Assembly: GCA_009392095.1 (NCBI GenBank)
Contig: VFHF01000182.1
Location: forward strand, 1 to 55,796
Source: SAR202 cluster bacterium
GTDB lineage: Bacteria; Chloroflexota; Dehalococcoidia; Lucifugimonadales; UBA3495
Direction: 5' to 3'
Length of the DNA stretch: 55,796 bases
The position numbers and the translations under genes are program-made. How positions within the stretch are numbered: position 1 is the stretch's first letter; each line of letters begins with the position of its first letter. The notes under the pieces are model-generated. The model worked only from the letters and a program-made list of their open reading frames with translations, did no database searches and was not told the DNA's origin. Below, piece after piece: positions 1 to 8,852 of this stretch.

Positions 1-218
1 GGATACTCTGCCCGTTCGAATCGAGTCAATTTTGGCCCAAAAGAATTTACGTCTATTTCAGCCGCGGATCATATCTGACGCTTATTGATGGACGTCAGTC
101 GTCGGGAGTATCATGGGCGAATAAATGGGGCGGGTATATCTCACGAGAGAACCGGAATCATAGAGAAAACTGGGCTTGCCCGGATTCATTTCCGGCTCGT
201 CCTTTGACCGGATAAGTA
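1..218. other. Leading spacer, possible 3' end of an upstream gene
   Basis: The first 88 bases are open on the + strand in frame 2 and end at a TGA at 86-88. The frame encodes about 28 residues of ordinary composition and could be the carboxyl end of a gene cut by the window edge. Frame 1 is also open to a TGA at 76-78, so frame alone does not decide. Bases 89-218 hold no recognised feature and lead into the radical SAM gene. Confidence 0.25.
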
Positions 219-1523
219 ATGGTCCGCTACAACCCATTCTTCTGGATTCTTAAGGCGTTGATATACTTCGTCGACCGCCGGATACAGGTCAACGGCGGCG
301 TTATCGAATCCGTAGCCTATGGCCGTCGCGACAACCGGTTCTGGTTGGCTACCCGGTATTTCAGTTGGCGTAAGTTCTGGAATGTGATTCGCGTTGAAAC
401 CCAACTGCGTTTCGCCAAGCGGATCATCTGGGGCTCTCCTTACGAATGGGAGATTGACACCACCAATATCTGCCAGTTGAAATGCCCCCTATGCCACACT
501 GGCAAAGGCACCATCCACCGCGACCAGGGCGTGATGGACTTTGATTTGTTTACGAAAGTCGTTGACCAGATCAAGCATTCCTGTCTATGGCTCACTCTGT
601 ATAGCTGGGGCGAGCCGTTATTGAACCAGCGGATTCACGAATATATCGAGTACGCTCACAAGCAGAAGATTGCCACGATAATCAGCTCCAACCTGAACAA
701 GCCCTTGACTCCATTGATGGCGGAACAAGTGATCAGGTCAGGACTCGACGTCATGATCGTTTCCTTGGATGGGATCACCCAAGATGTTTACGAGGTTTAC
801 CGTGTGAACGGTCATCTGGACCGGGTACTGGAAAACCTGCGGCTCCTGGATCAAAAAAAGCTTGAGTTAGGCTCCAAAAAACCGTATATCGAATGGCAGT
901 TCATAGTCATGCGTCAGAATGAACACCAGCTCGATGAGGCCAAGGCTTTGGCCGGTGAATTGGGTGTCGATTCCCTGGTGTTCAAGAAGGTCGACTTCCC
1001 CCATGGTGAAGACGACCCGGCGGAGGCAGAACGGTGGTTGCCTCGCCAGCATCCCGAGTATCTGAGAGAAGATCCCTTCTACAAGCCTTATCAAGAAGAC
1101 GGCCAGGTCTGCTGGCGGCTCTGGCGGTCCGCAGTGGTCAATTGGGACGGCGGATTCGCCCCGTGTTGTTACCTTACGGACAAGACCCAAGATTTTGGAG
1201 ATTTGAATGATGCTTCAGTGAAAAGGATCTGGAACAACTCCAAATACACTACCGCCCGAGGGTTGTTCAAAAACGACGACGTTCCGGAGGAGTGGGTCGG
1301 GTGTTTAGACTGTAGCGTTTACTTGGGAAGCAGCGCCGCCAAACACCGTGGACCGGTTGACCTTCATCTTGAGCCTGTAGTGCTTCAGGTAAACGGCAAT
1401 AAAACGATCAATGGAAACAGAAGAGCCGGCGGAGCAGAGATGCTTGAATCAGAGGCGATTCGCGGGTCTCAAAACGGCCAGAATGAAGAGATGACGGAGG
1501 CGAAAACCGAGAAACCAGTCTGA
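219..1523 (+). CDS. Radical SAM protein with SPASM-type C-terminal domain
   Basis: A 434-residue radical SAM enzyme. The CX3CX2C motif for the SAM-binding [4Fe-4S] cluster is at C85, C89 and C92, after a roughly 80-residue N-terminal extension. A SPASM-like auxiliary-cluster region follows, with C298, the pair C316-C317, and C362/C365. The last 50 or so residues are polar and low in complexity and look like a tail. SPASM proteins modify peptides or carry out other radical chemistry; the substrate here cannot be read. The next two genes on the same strand encode PAP2-type membrane proteins, so a role in lipid or envelope chemistry is possible but unproven. The ATG start has only a weak Shine-Dalgarno. 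The family call is secure, the function is not. Confidence 0.88.
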   Translation: MVRYNPFFWILKALIYFVDRRIQVNGGVIESVAYGRRDNRFWLATRYFSWRKFWNVIRVETQLRFAKRIIWGSPYEWEIDTTNICQLKCPLCHTGKGTIHRDQGVMDFDLFTKVVDQIKHSCLWLTLYSWGEPLLNQRIHEYIEYAHKQKIATIISSNLNKPLTPLMAEQVIRSGLDVMIVSLDGITQDVYEVYRVNGHLDRVLENLRLLDQKKLELGSKKPYIEWQFIVMRQNEHQLDEAKALAGELGVDSLVFKKVDFPHGEDDPAEAERWLPRQHPEYLREDPFYKPYQEDGQVCWRLWRSAVVNWDGGFAPCCYLTDKTQDFGDLNDASVKRIWNNSKYTTARGLFKNDDVPEEWVGCLDCSVYLGSSAAKHRGPVDLHLEPVVLQVNGNKTINGNRRAGGAEMLESEAIRGSQNGQNEEMTEAKTEKPV

Positions 1524-1705
1524 ATTCCAGCCCGCCGAGGTCTGGAATATTTGGTCTAACTCTGGCAGAATTTTAGTTAAGACTGTTCCGGACGAAGGCA
1601 ACCTCTTCGAAAACCGGCGCATCAAATTCAGATGAATCACGAGTGTTGGGCGGCGTGGAAGCTCCACCGTACCTGAATACAAGGGGTCATCAATAGAGCC
1701 TGACA

Positions 1706-2545
1706 ATGGCTACGATCAGACAGCATATTCCTCAATCTCCCCTATCCAGGATCTGCCTCCCGCACGTGATGGAGATAGGGATCGTTGTAGGGGCGTACTT
1801 CGCCTACATGTATTCCCGCGCGCTGGTCTTCTCAGACTTCCAAAGCACCGCCTTGGCAAATGCCCGGCGCGTGATCGAGTTTGAAAAAAGCGCTGGTTTC
1901 TTCTGGGAGCCGGGATGGCAGTCCTGGGCGATAGAAAGCGCCAGGTCATTGGTCATATTCTTTAACTGGGCATATATCGTCACATTTTTCCCCATCGTCT
2001 TGACCGCTTCCGTGGTGCTGTACTTCACCAACCGTGAGCGCTACAGGTATTACCGGAACGTCGTCCTGCTCAGCTTCCTGATCGCACTGGTGGGATTCAT
2101 GCTGTTCCCGCTGGCCCCGCCTCGGATGATCGCCGAACATTTCGTGGACACCATCAATATCTTTGGCCCTTCGGGATATGCCAGCCGGGAGCTCACCAAC
2201 TACTACAACGCCTACGCGGCCATGCCCAGCCTGCATTTTGGCTGGACCGTGATGTTTGGCATCATCTTCATCCGGACCAACCACAAACTGATCAAGATAT
2301 TTGGCGTCATCTACCCGACGATGACCTTGTTTGCCATCACCATCACCGGCAATCACTACATCACGGACGCCATTGGCGGAGGTCTGCTGATATTGGCTTC
2401 GTTCTTGGCTATGGAGCTTGGATTCCGCCGAAGGTTCTTCTTGCCAGTCATGTTCTGTTGGACTCGGAAGAAGGTGGCACTCCGTTCGGGAACCGACATG
2501 GAAGTAGGATCGACGACAGGCGGGCGACCATCTTTGGCCGATTGA
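1706..2545 (+). CDS. PAP2-superfamily membrane phosphatase / inositolphosphotransferase-like protein (copy 1)
   Basis: A 279-residue integral membrane protein with about six hydrophobic segments. It carries the two main PAP2 signatures: PSLHFGW (174-180, the histidine-containing middle motif) and GNHYITD (215-221, the HxxxD motif). These supply the phosphoenzyme and proton-relay histidines in lipid phosphatases. The layout fits the PAP2_3 group, which includes inositolphosphorylceramide synthase-like proteins, so it may hydrolyse or transfer a lipid phosphate. The next gene, 23 bases away, is a clear paralogue that shares the block FWEPGWQSWA or a close version, so the pair arose by tandem duplication. 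The C-terminal 40 residues are soluble and basic. Confidence 0.85.
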   Translation: MATIRQHIPQSPLSRICLPHVMEIGIVVGAYFAYMYSRALVFSDFQSTALANARRVIEFEKSAGFFWEPGWQSWAIESARSLVIFFNWAYIVTFFPIVLTASVVLYFTNRERYRYYRNVVLLSFLIALVGFMLFPLAPPRMIAEHFVDTINIFGPSGYASRELTNYYNAYAAMPSLHFGWTVMFGIIFIRTNHKLIKIFGVIYPTMTLFAITITGNHYITDAIGGGLLILASFLAMELGFRRRFFLPVMFCWTRKKVALRSGTDMEVGSTTGGRPSLAD

Positions 2546-2568
2546 ATAGGGGCTGTTTTTAAACCAGA

Positions 2569-3342
2569 GTGATTTCCACCATTTGGGACCACCGTGCCGC
2601 TTTTGGTGAATTTTCCCTATACGTTGGCGCCTATGTCGTTTATCTGGTGACTAGGGGTTTGGTCCACTCTGATACCCGGTCCGTGGGCTTGGTCAACGGT
2701 GAAAAGGTGGTCTCACTGCAGCGGGACTTGGGGTTCCTCTGGGAGCCTGGTTGGCAATCGTGGGCCTTGGAGAATGTTGAAGCCGTGGTAGCGGCTATGA
2801 ACTGGGTGTACATCATCACTTACTGGCCGGTAATTCTCACCGTGGCCTTCATCCTGTTCATCAAAAACCGCCGGGATTACAATTTCTACCGGACTGTGGT
2901 GTTCATCAACCTTGTGGGGGCGTTGCTCACCTTCATGATCTTCCCGGTGGCCTCGCCCTTCGCCATACCCAACGTGGAACTATCGGATTCAATCCAAGAG
3001 CTAGGGCCCAAGTTTTACGGCAGCGAGAGTATGGCTTCTTATTACAACATCTCCGCCGCCATGCCGAGCCTTCATTTCAGTTGGACTGTGATTCTAGGGG
3101 TGTTGTTCTGGCGGTCTTTCCCTGGTTGTGGCCGCTATCTCGGCCTGCTGTATCCAGTCCTGACGTTCTTCGCCATCACACTCACCGGGAACCATTTTAT
3201 CCTGGACGCGATGGCCGGAGGGGTGCTTGCAGGATTGTCGTTTGGCGCGGTGTTGTTGTTGCAGGCAGCACAATCAAGGTTTTTAGTCCTTAGGCAGGCG
3301 CCGCTTACCCCACTCGGGGTGCTGGAACGATGGCAGGTTTAG
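2569..3342 (+). CDS. PAP2-superfamily membrane protein (copy 2)
   Basis: A 257-residue paralogue of the preceding gene with the same topology and motifs: LWEPGWQSWALE near the N-terminus, PSLHFSW in the middle and GNHFILD near the C-terminus. The likely start is GTG at 2569, placing the gene 23 bases after the stop of copy 1, which suggests co-transcription. No strong ribosome-binding site is visible, so translational coupling is possible. Its last 60 bases overlap the 3' end of the convergent VWA gene. Both copies keep the catalytic histidines and aspartate, so neither looks dead. They may work on different lipids or as a heteromer; this is inference. Confidence 0.82.
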   Translation: MISTIWDHRAAFGEFSLYVGAYVVYLVTRGLVHSDTRSVGLVNGEKVVSLQRDLGFLWEPGWQSWALENVEAVVAAMNWVYIITYWPVILTVAFILFIKNRRDYNFYRTVVFINLVGALLTFMIFPVASPFAIPNVELSDSIQELGPKFYGSESMASYYNISAAMPSLHFSWTVILGVLFWRSFPGCGRYLGLLYPVLTFFAITLTGNHFILDAMAGGVLAGLSFGAVLLLQAAQSRFLVLRQAPLTPLGVLERWQV

Positions 3343-4620
3343 ACGGTCGATAGGCCGGTCCACCGGAGCAACGGGTTCCGGCTTCGGTTCCTCTGCGGCG
3401 GGCGGGCGGTAAGCTTGTCCTAGATTGCGCTCCGGTCCAAGGCTGCTCAGATGTTGGGCCAAAGATTCCAGGCTATTCAAGTTATGTACCGGAAGGAAAT
3501 CGTCCACGTATGGCAGGGCTGCTTTCATTCCTTGGGTTAAGGGCTGATAGCTGGGCGATCCCAGTAGTGGGTTCAGCCAGACCAGCCGATGGCAGCTCCG
3601 CTGCAGGCGCGATGTCTCCCGCGCCAGAAGTTCAGGGTCGCCCCGGTCCCAGCCGTCGGAGATGATCAGCACAACGGCCTGGCCCCGTAACACCCGGCGC
3701 AGCCATTGGTAGTTGAAGGACTTAACCGCGTCGCCGATACGAGTGCCGCCGGCCCAGTCTGGTACTGCTTTTGAGACCTCGTCGATGGACTGGTCGATGC
3801 TTCGGTACTTCAAGTTCCTGGTGATGCGAGTGAGGCGGGTGGCGAATAGGAATGCCTCAAGTTGGTCGAACCCCCCGGCGATGGTGTGTATGAACTGAAG
3901 AAGCATACGTGTGTAACGCTCCATGGAGCCGCTAACGTCGCAGATGAGTACCAAAGAGCGGGACTTTTGTTTGCGCGACCGATAGGCCAGATCAAGGAAT
4001 TCTCCGCCGTATTTCAGGCTTCGCCGCATGGTCCGGCGCATGTCCAGTGGACCGGTTCTACCTTGAGCCAACCGGCGGGTCCGCCGTTGGCCTAGGTCCC
4101 AGGTTAGGTCAGCCATCATGTGGCGGGCTTCGGCCATCTCCAAGGACGTGAATTCGGAGAAATCCTTCTGCCGGAAGACCTCTACCTCGCTGTAGGTGCG
4201 GTTCAGGTCAACATTCTGGGCCGAGTCGTCGTCCGGGTCGCCTACCATCGTTCCGGCGCCCTCGGGCTCATAGTCACGGCCGGAGCTTACCTGCGGTTTA
4301 CGGAAGCGCTTCTGTTCGCCCAGGGAGCGCAGGTCTATGGTGGTGGTGCGGTCGGAAGGCTTGCGCCAGAACACCTGGAAAGCCTCGTCGAAGATGGGAA
4401 GGTCCTGCTTACGGTGCACCAGGATGCTGCGAGACGCCTGGAAGAACTCTCCTCGTTTGCCGATGGATACATGGTCGGTGGCGCGAACTAGGTCCAGCAT
4501 GTTGCCGGAACCGATCTCCAGTCCCACCCGGCGCAGCATCTCTCCGAACAGCGTCAGGCTATGCAGGATATGGCCGTCAGGGCCAGCGTCGTTGGGTATG
4601 ATTGGTATTGGGCCAGGCAT
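3283..4620 (-). CDS. VWA-domain protein of the CoxE / MoxR-partner type
   Basis: A 445-residue protein with a von Willebrand factor A domain in its C-terminal half. The MIDAS motif DVSGS is at 228-232, followed by a GGTRIGDA block and an ISDGWDRGD block that complete the metal site. The N-terminal 200 residues are charged and match the CoxE-like layout. CoxE-type proteins work with MoxR-family AAA+ ATPases in metal-cofactor insertion or complex maturation, for example with molybdenum CO dehydrogenases. The start codon lies two bases after the stop of the MoxR gene at 4623, so the two are almost certainly one operon. The client is not visible; no CO dehydrogenase genes are nearby. Confidence 0.88.
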   Translation of the reverse strand: MPGPIPIIPNDAGPDGHILHSLTLFGEMLRRVGLEIGSGNMLDLVRATDHVSIGKRGEFFQASRSILVHRKQDLPIFDEAFQVFWRKPSDRTTTIDLRSLGEQKRFRKPQVSSGRDYEPEGAGTMVGDPDDDSAQNVDLNRTYSEVEVFRQKDFSEFTSLEMAEARHMMADLTWDLGQRRTRRLAQGRTGPLDMRRTMRRSLKYGGEFLDLAYRSRKQKSRSLVLICDVSGSMERYTRMLLQFIHTIAGGFDQLEAFLFATRLTRITRNLKYRSIDQSIDEVSKAVPDWAGGTRIGDAVKSFNYQWLRRVLRGQAVVLIISDGWDRGDPELLARETSRLQRSCHRLVWLNPLLGSPSYQPLTQGMKAALPYVDDFLPVHNLNSLESLAQHLSSLGPERNLGQAYRPPAAEEPKPEPVAPVDRPIDRLNLPSFQHPEWGKRRLPKD

Positions 4621-4622
4621 GA

Positions 4623-5573
4623 TTATCCGCGACGGCGGCCGCCACGGCGTGGGCCGCGGTTCTTGGAGCGTTCCAACATGGCCCGCACCGGCTCGCCTTT
4701 GACCGACTCAATATCGTCCTGGTATTTGAGCATCATGCCCAGGGTGTCGTCAATCACCGACGGGTCAAGTTCGGTCTGGTTTAAAGCCAGCAGCGCCGAC
4801 AGCCAGTCCAAAGTCTCAGAAACGCCGGGAATCTTGAAAAGCTCGGTCTCCCGCATCTCCTGAATGAACGCCGTCACTTGCTCAGCCAGCTTGCGGGGTG
4901 CGTCGGGGATCCTGGCGCTGATGATTTGGAGTTCCTTCTGGTAGTCGGGGTAGTCCACCCAGTAATAAAGGCAGCGTCGCTTAAGGGCGTCGTGGATCTC
5001 CCGGGTGCGGTTGGAGGTGATGATAACGATGGGCGGATGGGCCGCCTTGAAGGTACCCAACTCAGGTATGGTTATCTGGTAGTCGGCAAGGAGTTCTAAG
5101 AGGAAGCCCTCAAATTCTTCATCCGAGCGGTCAAGTTCGTCGATTAGGAGGACCGGCGGTCTCTCTTCTGCCTCATCGATGGCCTGGAGTAAGGGTCGTT
5201 TGATGAGGAAGTTTTCGCTGAATAGGTCGGCGTTGGCGGCTTCCCGGTCGATGTCACCTGCCGCCTCCATAAGGCGAATCTCCAAGACCTGGCGAGTGTG
5301 GTTCCACTCGTAAACTGCCTGGTTGACGTCCAGTCCTTCATAGCATTGCAGGCGTATCAGCTTGGTGCCCAGTCCGGCGGCCAGGGCGCGGGCGATCTCG
5401 GTCTTTCCGACCCCGGCCTCCCCCTCCAGGAACAGAGGCCGTCGCAGCTTCATAGCCAGGAATATGGGAACTGCCAGGGCCCGGTCGGAGATGTAGACCT
5501 GATCGCGGAGCAGGTTCTGCACTTCTTCGATGGACTCGGGAGGTTTGTACTCAGTGGTCGTCAATGGGGTCAC
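4623..5573 (-). CDS. MoxR-family AAA+ ATPase
   Basis: A 316-residue AAA+ ATPase. Walker A GEAGVGKT is at 51-58 and Walker B VLLIDELD at 141-148, with a sensor-1 TSN and arginine-finger region after it. The last ten or so residues form a short Arg/Gly-rich basic tail, which is unusual for the family and could bind RNA or acidic partners. MoxR ATPases act as chaperones with VWA proteins, and the partner gene follows immediately. The apparent start is GTG at 5573; a TTG four codons later is an alternative. Confidence 0.9.
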   Translation of the reverse strand: MTPLTTTEYKPPESIEEVQNLLRDQVYISDRALAVPIFLAMKLRRPLFLEGEAGVGKTEIARALAAGLGTKLIRLQCYEGLDVNQAVYEWNHTRQVLEIRLMEAAGDIDREAANADLFSENFLIKRPLLQAIDEAEERPPVLLIDELDRSDEEFEGFLLELLADYQITIPELGTFKAAHPPIVIITSNRTREIHDALKRRCLYYWVDYPDYQKELQIISARIPDAPRKLAEQVTAFIQEMRETELFKIPGVSETLDWLSALLALNQTELDPSVIDDTLGMMLKYQDDIESVKGEPVRAMLERSKNRGPRRGGRRRG

Positions 5574-5668
5574 CGTCTTTCGGGGGAATGAGTCTGGGTC
5601 CGGTCAGGCACGGTAGAATATTGTATCCCAAAGGTGTTGGGCGCACCACTGTCACGGGCACAGAAGGG

Positions 5669-6298
5669 TTAGCCCAACGGAGGAACGAACACGGACTGGA
5701 GGAACCGCCGGACCAGCTGGGCCAGACGGGTCCAGTGGTCGTTCAGGGATTCCAGCTCATCTGGAGTCAGTTCCTTGTAGGTCTTCCCGTACTTAGGGAA
5801 GTTCCAAATGGTGAAGGCCCAGAATTCAGGCACCGGCCCTGGTTGGCGGGCCCGGACTATCTCCCCGACAGCTCCAAGAAGCTCCCAGGAAGCTAAAAGT
5901 CGCCCCTTATAGGCAATGGCCAGCGCCTCGGCCCAAGAGGCGTTTCTGTCTGCTCCGTTGAAGGGCTCCATGAGTTCTAACAGCCGGTCTACCCGTTGGG
6001 AGTCGTCTACATCCGGGCCGGGGAACCTTCGTGTGTGGCGGCTTTCCCAGGCCGGGCCCAATGCAGGGATGACCAATCCACCGTCAGAGGCGATGGCCAG
6101 CATCGCGCCTGCCGCGGACCAGGCGATGGCTTTCTCTTCGGCGATGAGGCGGTGGCTGTCACCATCTTCATCGGGCGATGCGGCGACCCCGGCTTCGGTG
6201 GGGGTTACGGGGTTGAATCGGAGGCCATCCAGCAGAGACTGAAAGGCGCGCTGTTTGTCGCCGTTTCCGGTGGCCAGCAGGATGGGTTGAGCGTCCAT
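5669..6298 (-). CDS. HAM1/RdgB-like non-canonical purine NTP pyrophosphatase
   Basis: A 209-residue protein of the Ham1/ITPase fold. It opens with the LLATGNGDKQ block, which matches the T-x-N-x-x-K nucleotide-binding motif. It has an EEKA segment in the first third, then SDGGLVIPALG with the catalytic SD, and ends with a WNFPKYGKTYKELTPDE block equivalent to the family's G-x-x-F-x-P-x-G...E motif. The family hydrolyses ITP, dITP or XTP to the monophosphate and cleans the nucleotide pool. Canonical RdgB has a more regular GYDP-type segment, so substrate preference may differ. It follows the cyclase gene by 12 bases and is probably co-transcribed with it. Confidence 0.72.
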   Translation of the reverse strand: MDAQPILLATGNGDKQRAFQSLLDGLRFNPVTPTEAGVAASPDEDGDSHRLIAEEKAIAWSAAGAMLAIASDGGLVIPALGPAWESRHTRRFPGPDVDDSQRVDRLLELMEPFNGADRNASWAEALAIAYKGRLLASWELLGAVGEIVRARQPGPVPEFWAFTIWNFPKYGKTYKELTPDELESLNDHWTRLAQLVRRFLQSVFVPPLG

Positions 6299-6310
6299 AT
6301 CGGGGTCAGG

Positions 6311-6985
6311 CTAAAGGATACGGGCCACCGCTCTGGTGGCGGCGCCGTCTCCCCCCTTGAGTTTGAGAGGGAGGGCCCAGATCTCAAATTCCTTGCCAAT
6401 TAACTTATCCAGGTTGATCAGGTTCTCGATGAGCGGGATATTCTGTCCCAGCAACAGCCGGTGGACCGGGAAGTCTTTGATGGTGGACTGTGGCGAGTCC
6501 GGGTGCTTGTCGATGGGAAAATCGACGGCCACGGCGTTGGCGTCGCACTCGGCCAAGTAAGCGGCGCCATCGGTGCTGAGATAGGGTCCGTGACCATAGA
6601 AACGCGGCCCGCCGGACTCGGCCTCCGCCCAGCCGGTGAACAGAATGGCTATCTTGCCCTTTACCGATTCGAGGTTGGCGCCGGCGTCGGTAAGCTCGGA
6701 GACTGACAACGGGGACTGCCCCTTGGCTACGGTACGGAGATCCAACAAAATGGCCGGACCGGAGTATTTCTCCAGAGGCATGTCTTCAATGGTGGTGGCG
6801 CCGTCCACGAAATGGAAAGGGGCGTCAACGTGGGTGCCGATATGGGTTGCCAGGCACAGTTTCTGGTTGGAGCGGGCGTGGGTGGCGTGAGTCTGGATGG
6901 ACTCGGTCTCCACGCCGACGAGCCCGGGCACAAGACTGACACGTTCGCTGCCCAGAGTTAGGGTCAAATCAATTAGTTCAGCCAT
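6311..6985 (-). CDS. Cyclase-family (kynurenine formamidase-like) metal hydrolase
   Basis: A 224-residue protein of the cyclase / bacterial kynurenine formamidase family. The signature metal motif HxGTHxDxPxH is present at 48-58 (H48, H52 and D54 as ligands). A second histidine-containing block follows near YGHGPYLS, and the C-terminus has the expected ALPLKLKGGDGAATR segment. Members hydrolyse N-formylkynurenine, isatin or similar cyclic or amide substrates. No other tryptophan-degradation gene is nearby, so the substrate is unknown. It lies between an MFS transporter and the HAM1-like gene on the same strand with short gaps, so it may act on an imported organic acid or amide. Confidence 0.85.
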   Translation of the reverse strand: MAELIDLTLTLGSERVSLVPGLVGVETESIQTHATHARSNQKLCLATHIGTHVDAPFHFVDGATTIEDMPLEKYSGPAILLDLRTVAKGQSPLSVSELTDAGANLESVKGKIAILFTGWAEAESGGPRFYGHGPYLSTDGAAYLAECDANAVAVDFPIDKHPDSPQSTIKDFPVHRLLLGQNIPLIENLINLDKLIGKEFEIWALPLKLKGGDGAATRAVARIL

Positions 6986-7030
6986 ACCGCGTACCTCCTA
7001 AATCACTTCCAGATTGACGTGGTTCGCCGG

Positions 7031-8416
7031 TTAGTCCGAATCCATCTGCTCGATGAGCGCCGCCCGCGTGGCCTGCTCCGCGATTTTCTGGGTGGTCCTG
7101 GCCTCGGGAGGTAGTCCGCTCTCCCAGTCTGGTATCAGAATCTTTTTGCCGGACTCCATGCTGTAGATTACCAACACCCCGGTGAAGCTGAAGAACATGG
7201 ACATGGCGAGCGCTGGATTGAACGAGCCGGTGGCATAGATAGCCAGTCCGCCCAACACCGTGGCGGTGGCATGGCCGATAAGTGCGCCCATCATCTCGAA
7301 CCCATAGAGAGTCGCCAATGGGCCTGAGCCGAAATATTGGCGGTTGACCACCAGGTACGCCGACATCTCGCCCCCGAATCCCAGTCCAAACAATATGGCG
7401 AACAGATAGAAGGCATAGGCATCATGGGCCCAGAACAACACCAGGACCGTGACTCCCTGGACGAACAAGGCCGTCATCATGACTGGTTTTGCGCCCATGC
7501 GCTCGGCCAAGATTGGAGCCATGAACCGGCCCACGATGCTGAATACCGAGATCAGAGCCAGGATGAACGATGCGGCTCCGAGGCTTACTCCCTGCTCGAT
7601 GGCTAAAGGAATCGAATAGATCAAAACGATGCCGTGCCCGGCGCAGCCCAGGCCGTGGATGGTGGGCAGATTCCAGAATGCCCGGGTGCGGCGCATGGCT
7701 TTGTTGAAGACCTTAAGACGCAAGCGCTCAATCTCTTTGCCCAGGAATATCTCCGGCGGGTCGCCTGCAATGGAACCGAATGCAGTCGTGTTAAGATCAG
7801 CCGGTTTGGAATGAAAGAAGAAGGTCAAAACAGCAAGTGTTCCACCGCCGCCCAATCCGATGACGGTGAATGTGGTCTGCCAACCGAAGGCGTCTAGAAG
7901 GCCCGCTATCCCCGGCGCGACCGCAGCCGCTCCAACACCACCTGAGGCCCAGAGGAGCCCGGTGGCCAGGCCCAACCGCTGTTTAAACCACCCGTTGACA
8001 GAGGCCAATATGGGGACCATTGCCAGTGATTGGGTGACTGAGAGGAGGACTCCGAAGTACAGGAAGAACTGCCAGAGTTCGGTCACAGTTCCAATCAAAA
8101 CCATGCTGACGGCATACAGGATGCCGCAAGCGAGCATCATCGGCCTGGCGCCGTACCGGTCGCCTAGGATACCGGTTATCGGGGATACCAATGCTCCGCA
8201 CAGATAGTAAATTGCCAGAGCAGCGCCAATCAGGCCCATGTTCCAGCCGAACCCGCCGTCCGGGTCGTTCAGCGGCGCGACCATAATCCCAGCCGCCATG
8301 CTGATGGACTGGCCGACTATCTGGGCCACAGCCAAGATGACCAATATGATCCAAGCCCGGTGGATGCCCTTTGGGGACCGCGAGATTGCAGGGGTAGGGG
8401 TGGTGGTGACCGCCAT
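7031..8416 (-). CDS. MFS transporter, oxalate/formate antiporter-like (OFA) type
   Basis: A 461-residue major facilitator with about twelve transmembrane helices and a hydrophilic central loop near residues 205-235. The loop after helix 2 has GDRYGARP, the usual MFS motif A, and a later loop has AERMGAKP. Helix content and motif style resemble the OFA family and monocarboxylate porters. Likely substrates are organic acids. It precedes the cyclase gene by 45 bases on the same strand, so it may import the substrate of that hydrolase. Confidence 0.88.
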   Translation of the reverse strand: MAVTTTPTPAISRSPKGIHRAWIILVILAVAQIVGQSISMAAGIMVAPLNDPDGGFGWNMGLIGAALAIYYLCGALVSPITGILGDRYGARPMMLACGILYAVSMVLIGTVTELWQFFLYFGVLLSVTQSLAMVPILASVNGWFKQRLGLATGLLWASGGVGAAAVAPGIAGLLDAFGWQTTFTVIGLGGGGTLAVLTFFFHSKPADLNTTAFGSIAGDPPEIFLGKEIERLRLKVFNKAMRRTRAFWNLPTIHGLGCAGHGIVLIYSIPLAIEQGVSLGAASFILALISVFSIVGRFMAPILAERMGAKPVMMTALFVQGVTVLVLFWAHDAYAFYLFAILFGLGFGGEMSAYLVVNRQYFGSGPLATLYGFEMMGALIGHATATVLGGLAIYATGSFNPALAMSMFFSFTGVLVIYSMESGKKILIPDWESGLPPEARTTQKIAEQATRAALIEQMDSD

Positions 8417-8508
8417 GGTAGTGGTTCAGTTCGAAGGAGACCGGTCGATTCGGTCGGCCTCCCTTCGTCCTTTTGGTTTATTTGTCGATCGCCGGGGTTG
8501 ACTCAAGC

Positions 8509-8850
8509 CTAGTGTAGGGGGCAAGCCCTTAAGAAAGCGCCGCCCCACCAAGTGTCGCTGGCCGATTCATGGCCGTCTAGGCGAGCTACTTGGTATGGCC
8601 TGGCGTTTTGGTCCCGGAGGTTGTTGCCGCTCAGGGTTGGGCTTGTGCCTGGTAGCCCGAAAGCCAGAGTGCGTTGGCCGGTGTCAGCCGATACCGCCCA
8701 GGCCCCGAAGAATATGATCAGGGCGATGACTATGGCCAGAACCACGGAGAACGTAAGCGGGACTGGTATGCGTCTTGTTGTGCTCAAACTGTGATCTGTT
8801 TCGGTTGAACGATTCCCCCAAAAAATGGTTCCTAGGACTAAAATCGCCAA
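8509..8850 (-). CDS. Small single-pass membrane protein (hypothetical)
   Basis: A short open frame that begins with TTG directly after the stop of the sulfite-oxidase-like gene. A second TTG further in (start of LSTTRRIPVP) is an alternative and would leave about 95 residues. There is one strong hydrophobic helix (FSVVLAIVIALIIFFGAW), then a polar tail. I do not recognise the family. Its position at the end of the molybdoenzyme cluster suggests a membrane anchor or electron-transfer accessory, but no heme or cysteine motif is visible. The reverse strand is also open here, so the coding assignment is uncertain. Confidence 0.42.
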   Translation of the reverse strand: MAILVLGTIFWGNRSTETDHSLSTTRRIPVPLTFSVVLAIVIALIIFFGAWAVSADTGQRTLAFGLPGTSPTLSGNNLRDQNARPYQVARLDGHESASDTWWGGAFLRACPLH

Positions 8851-8852
8851 AC

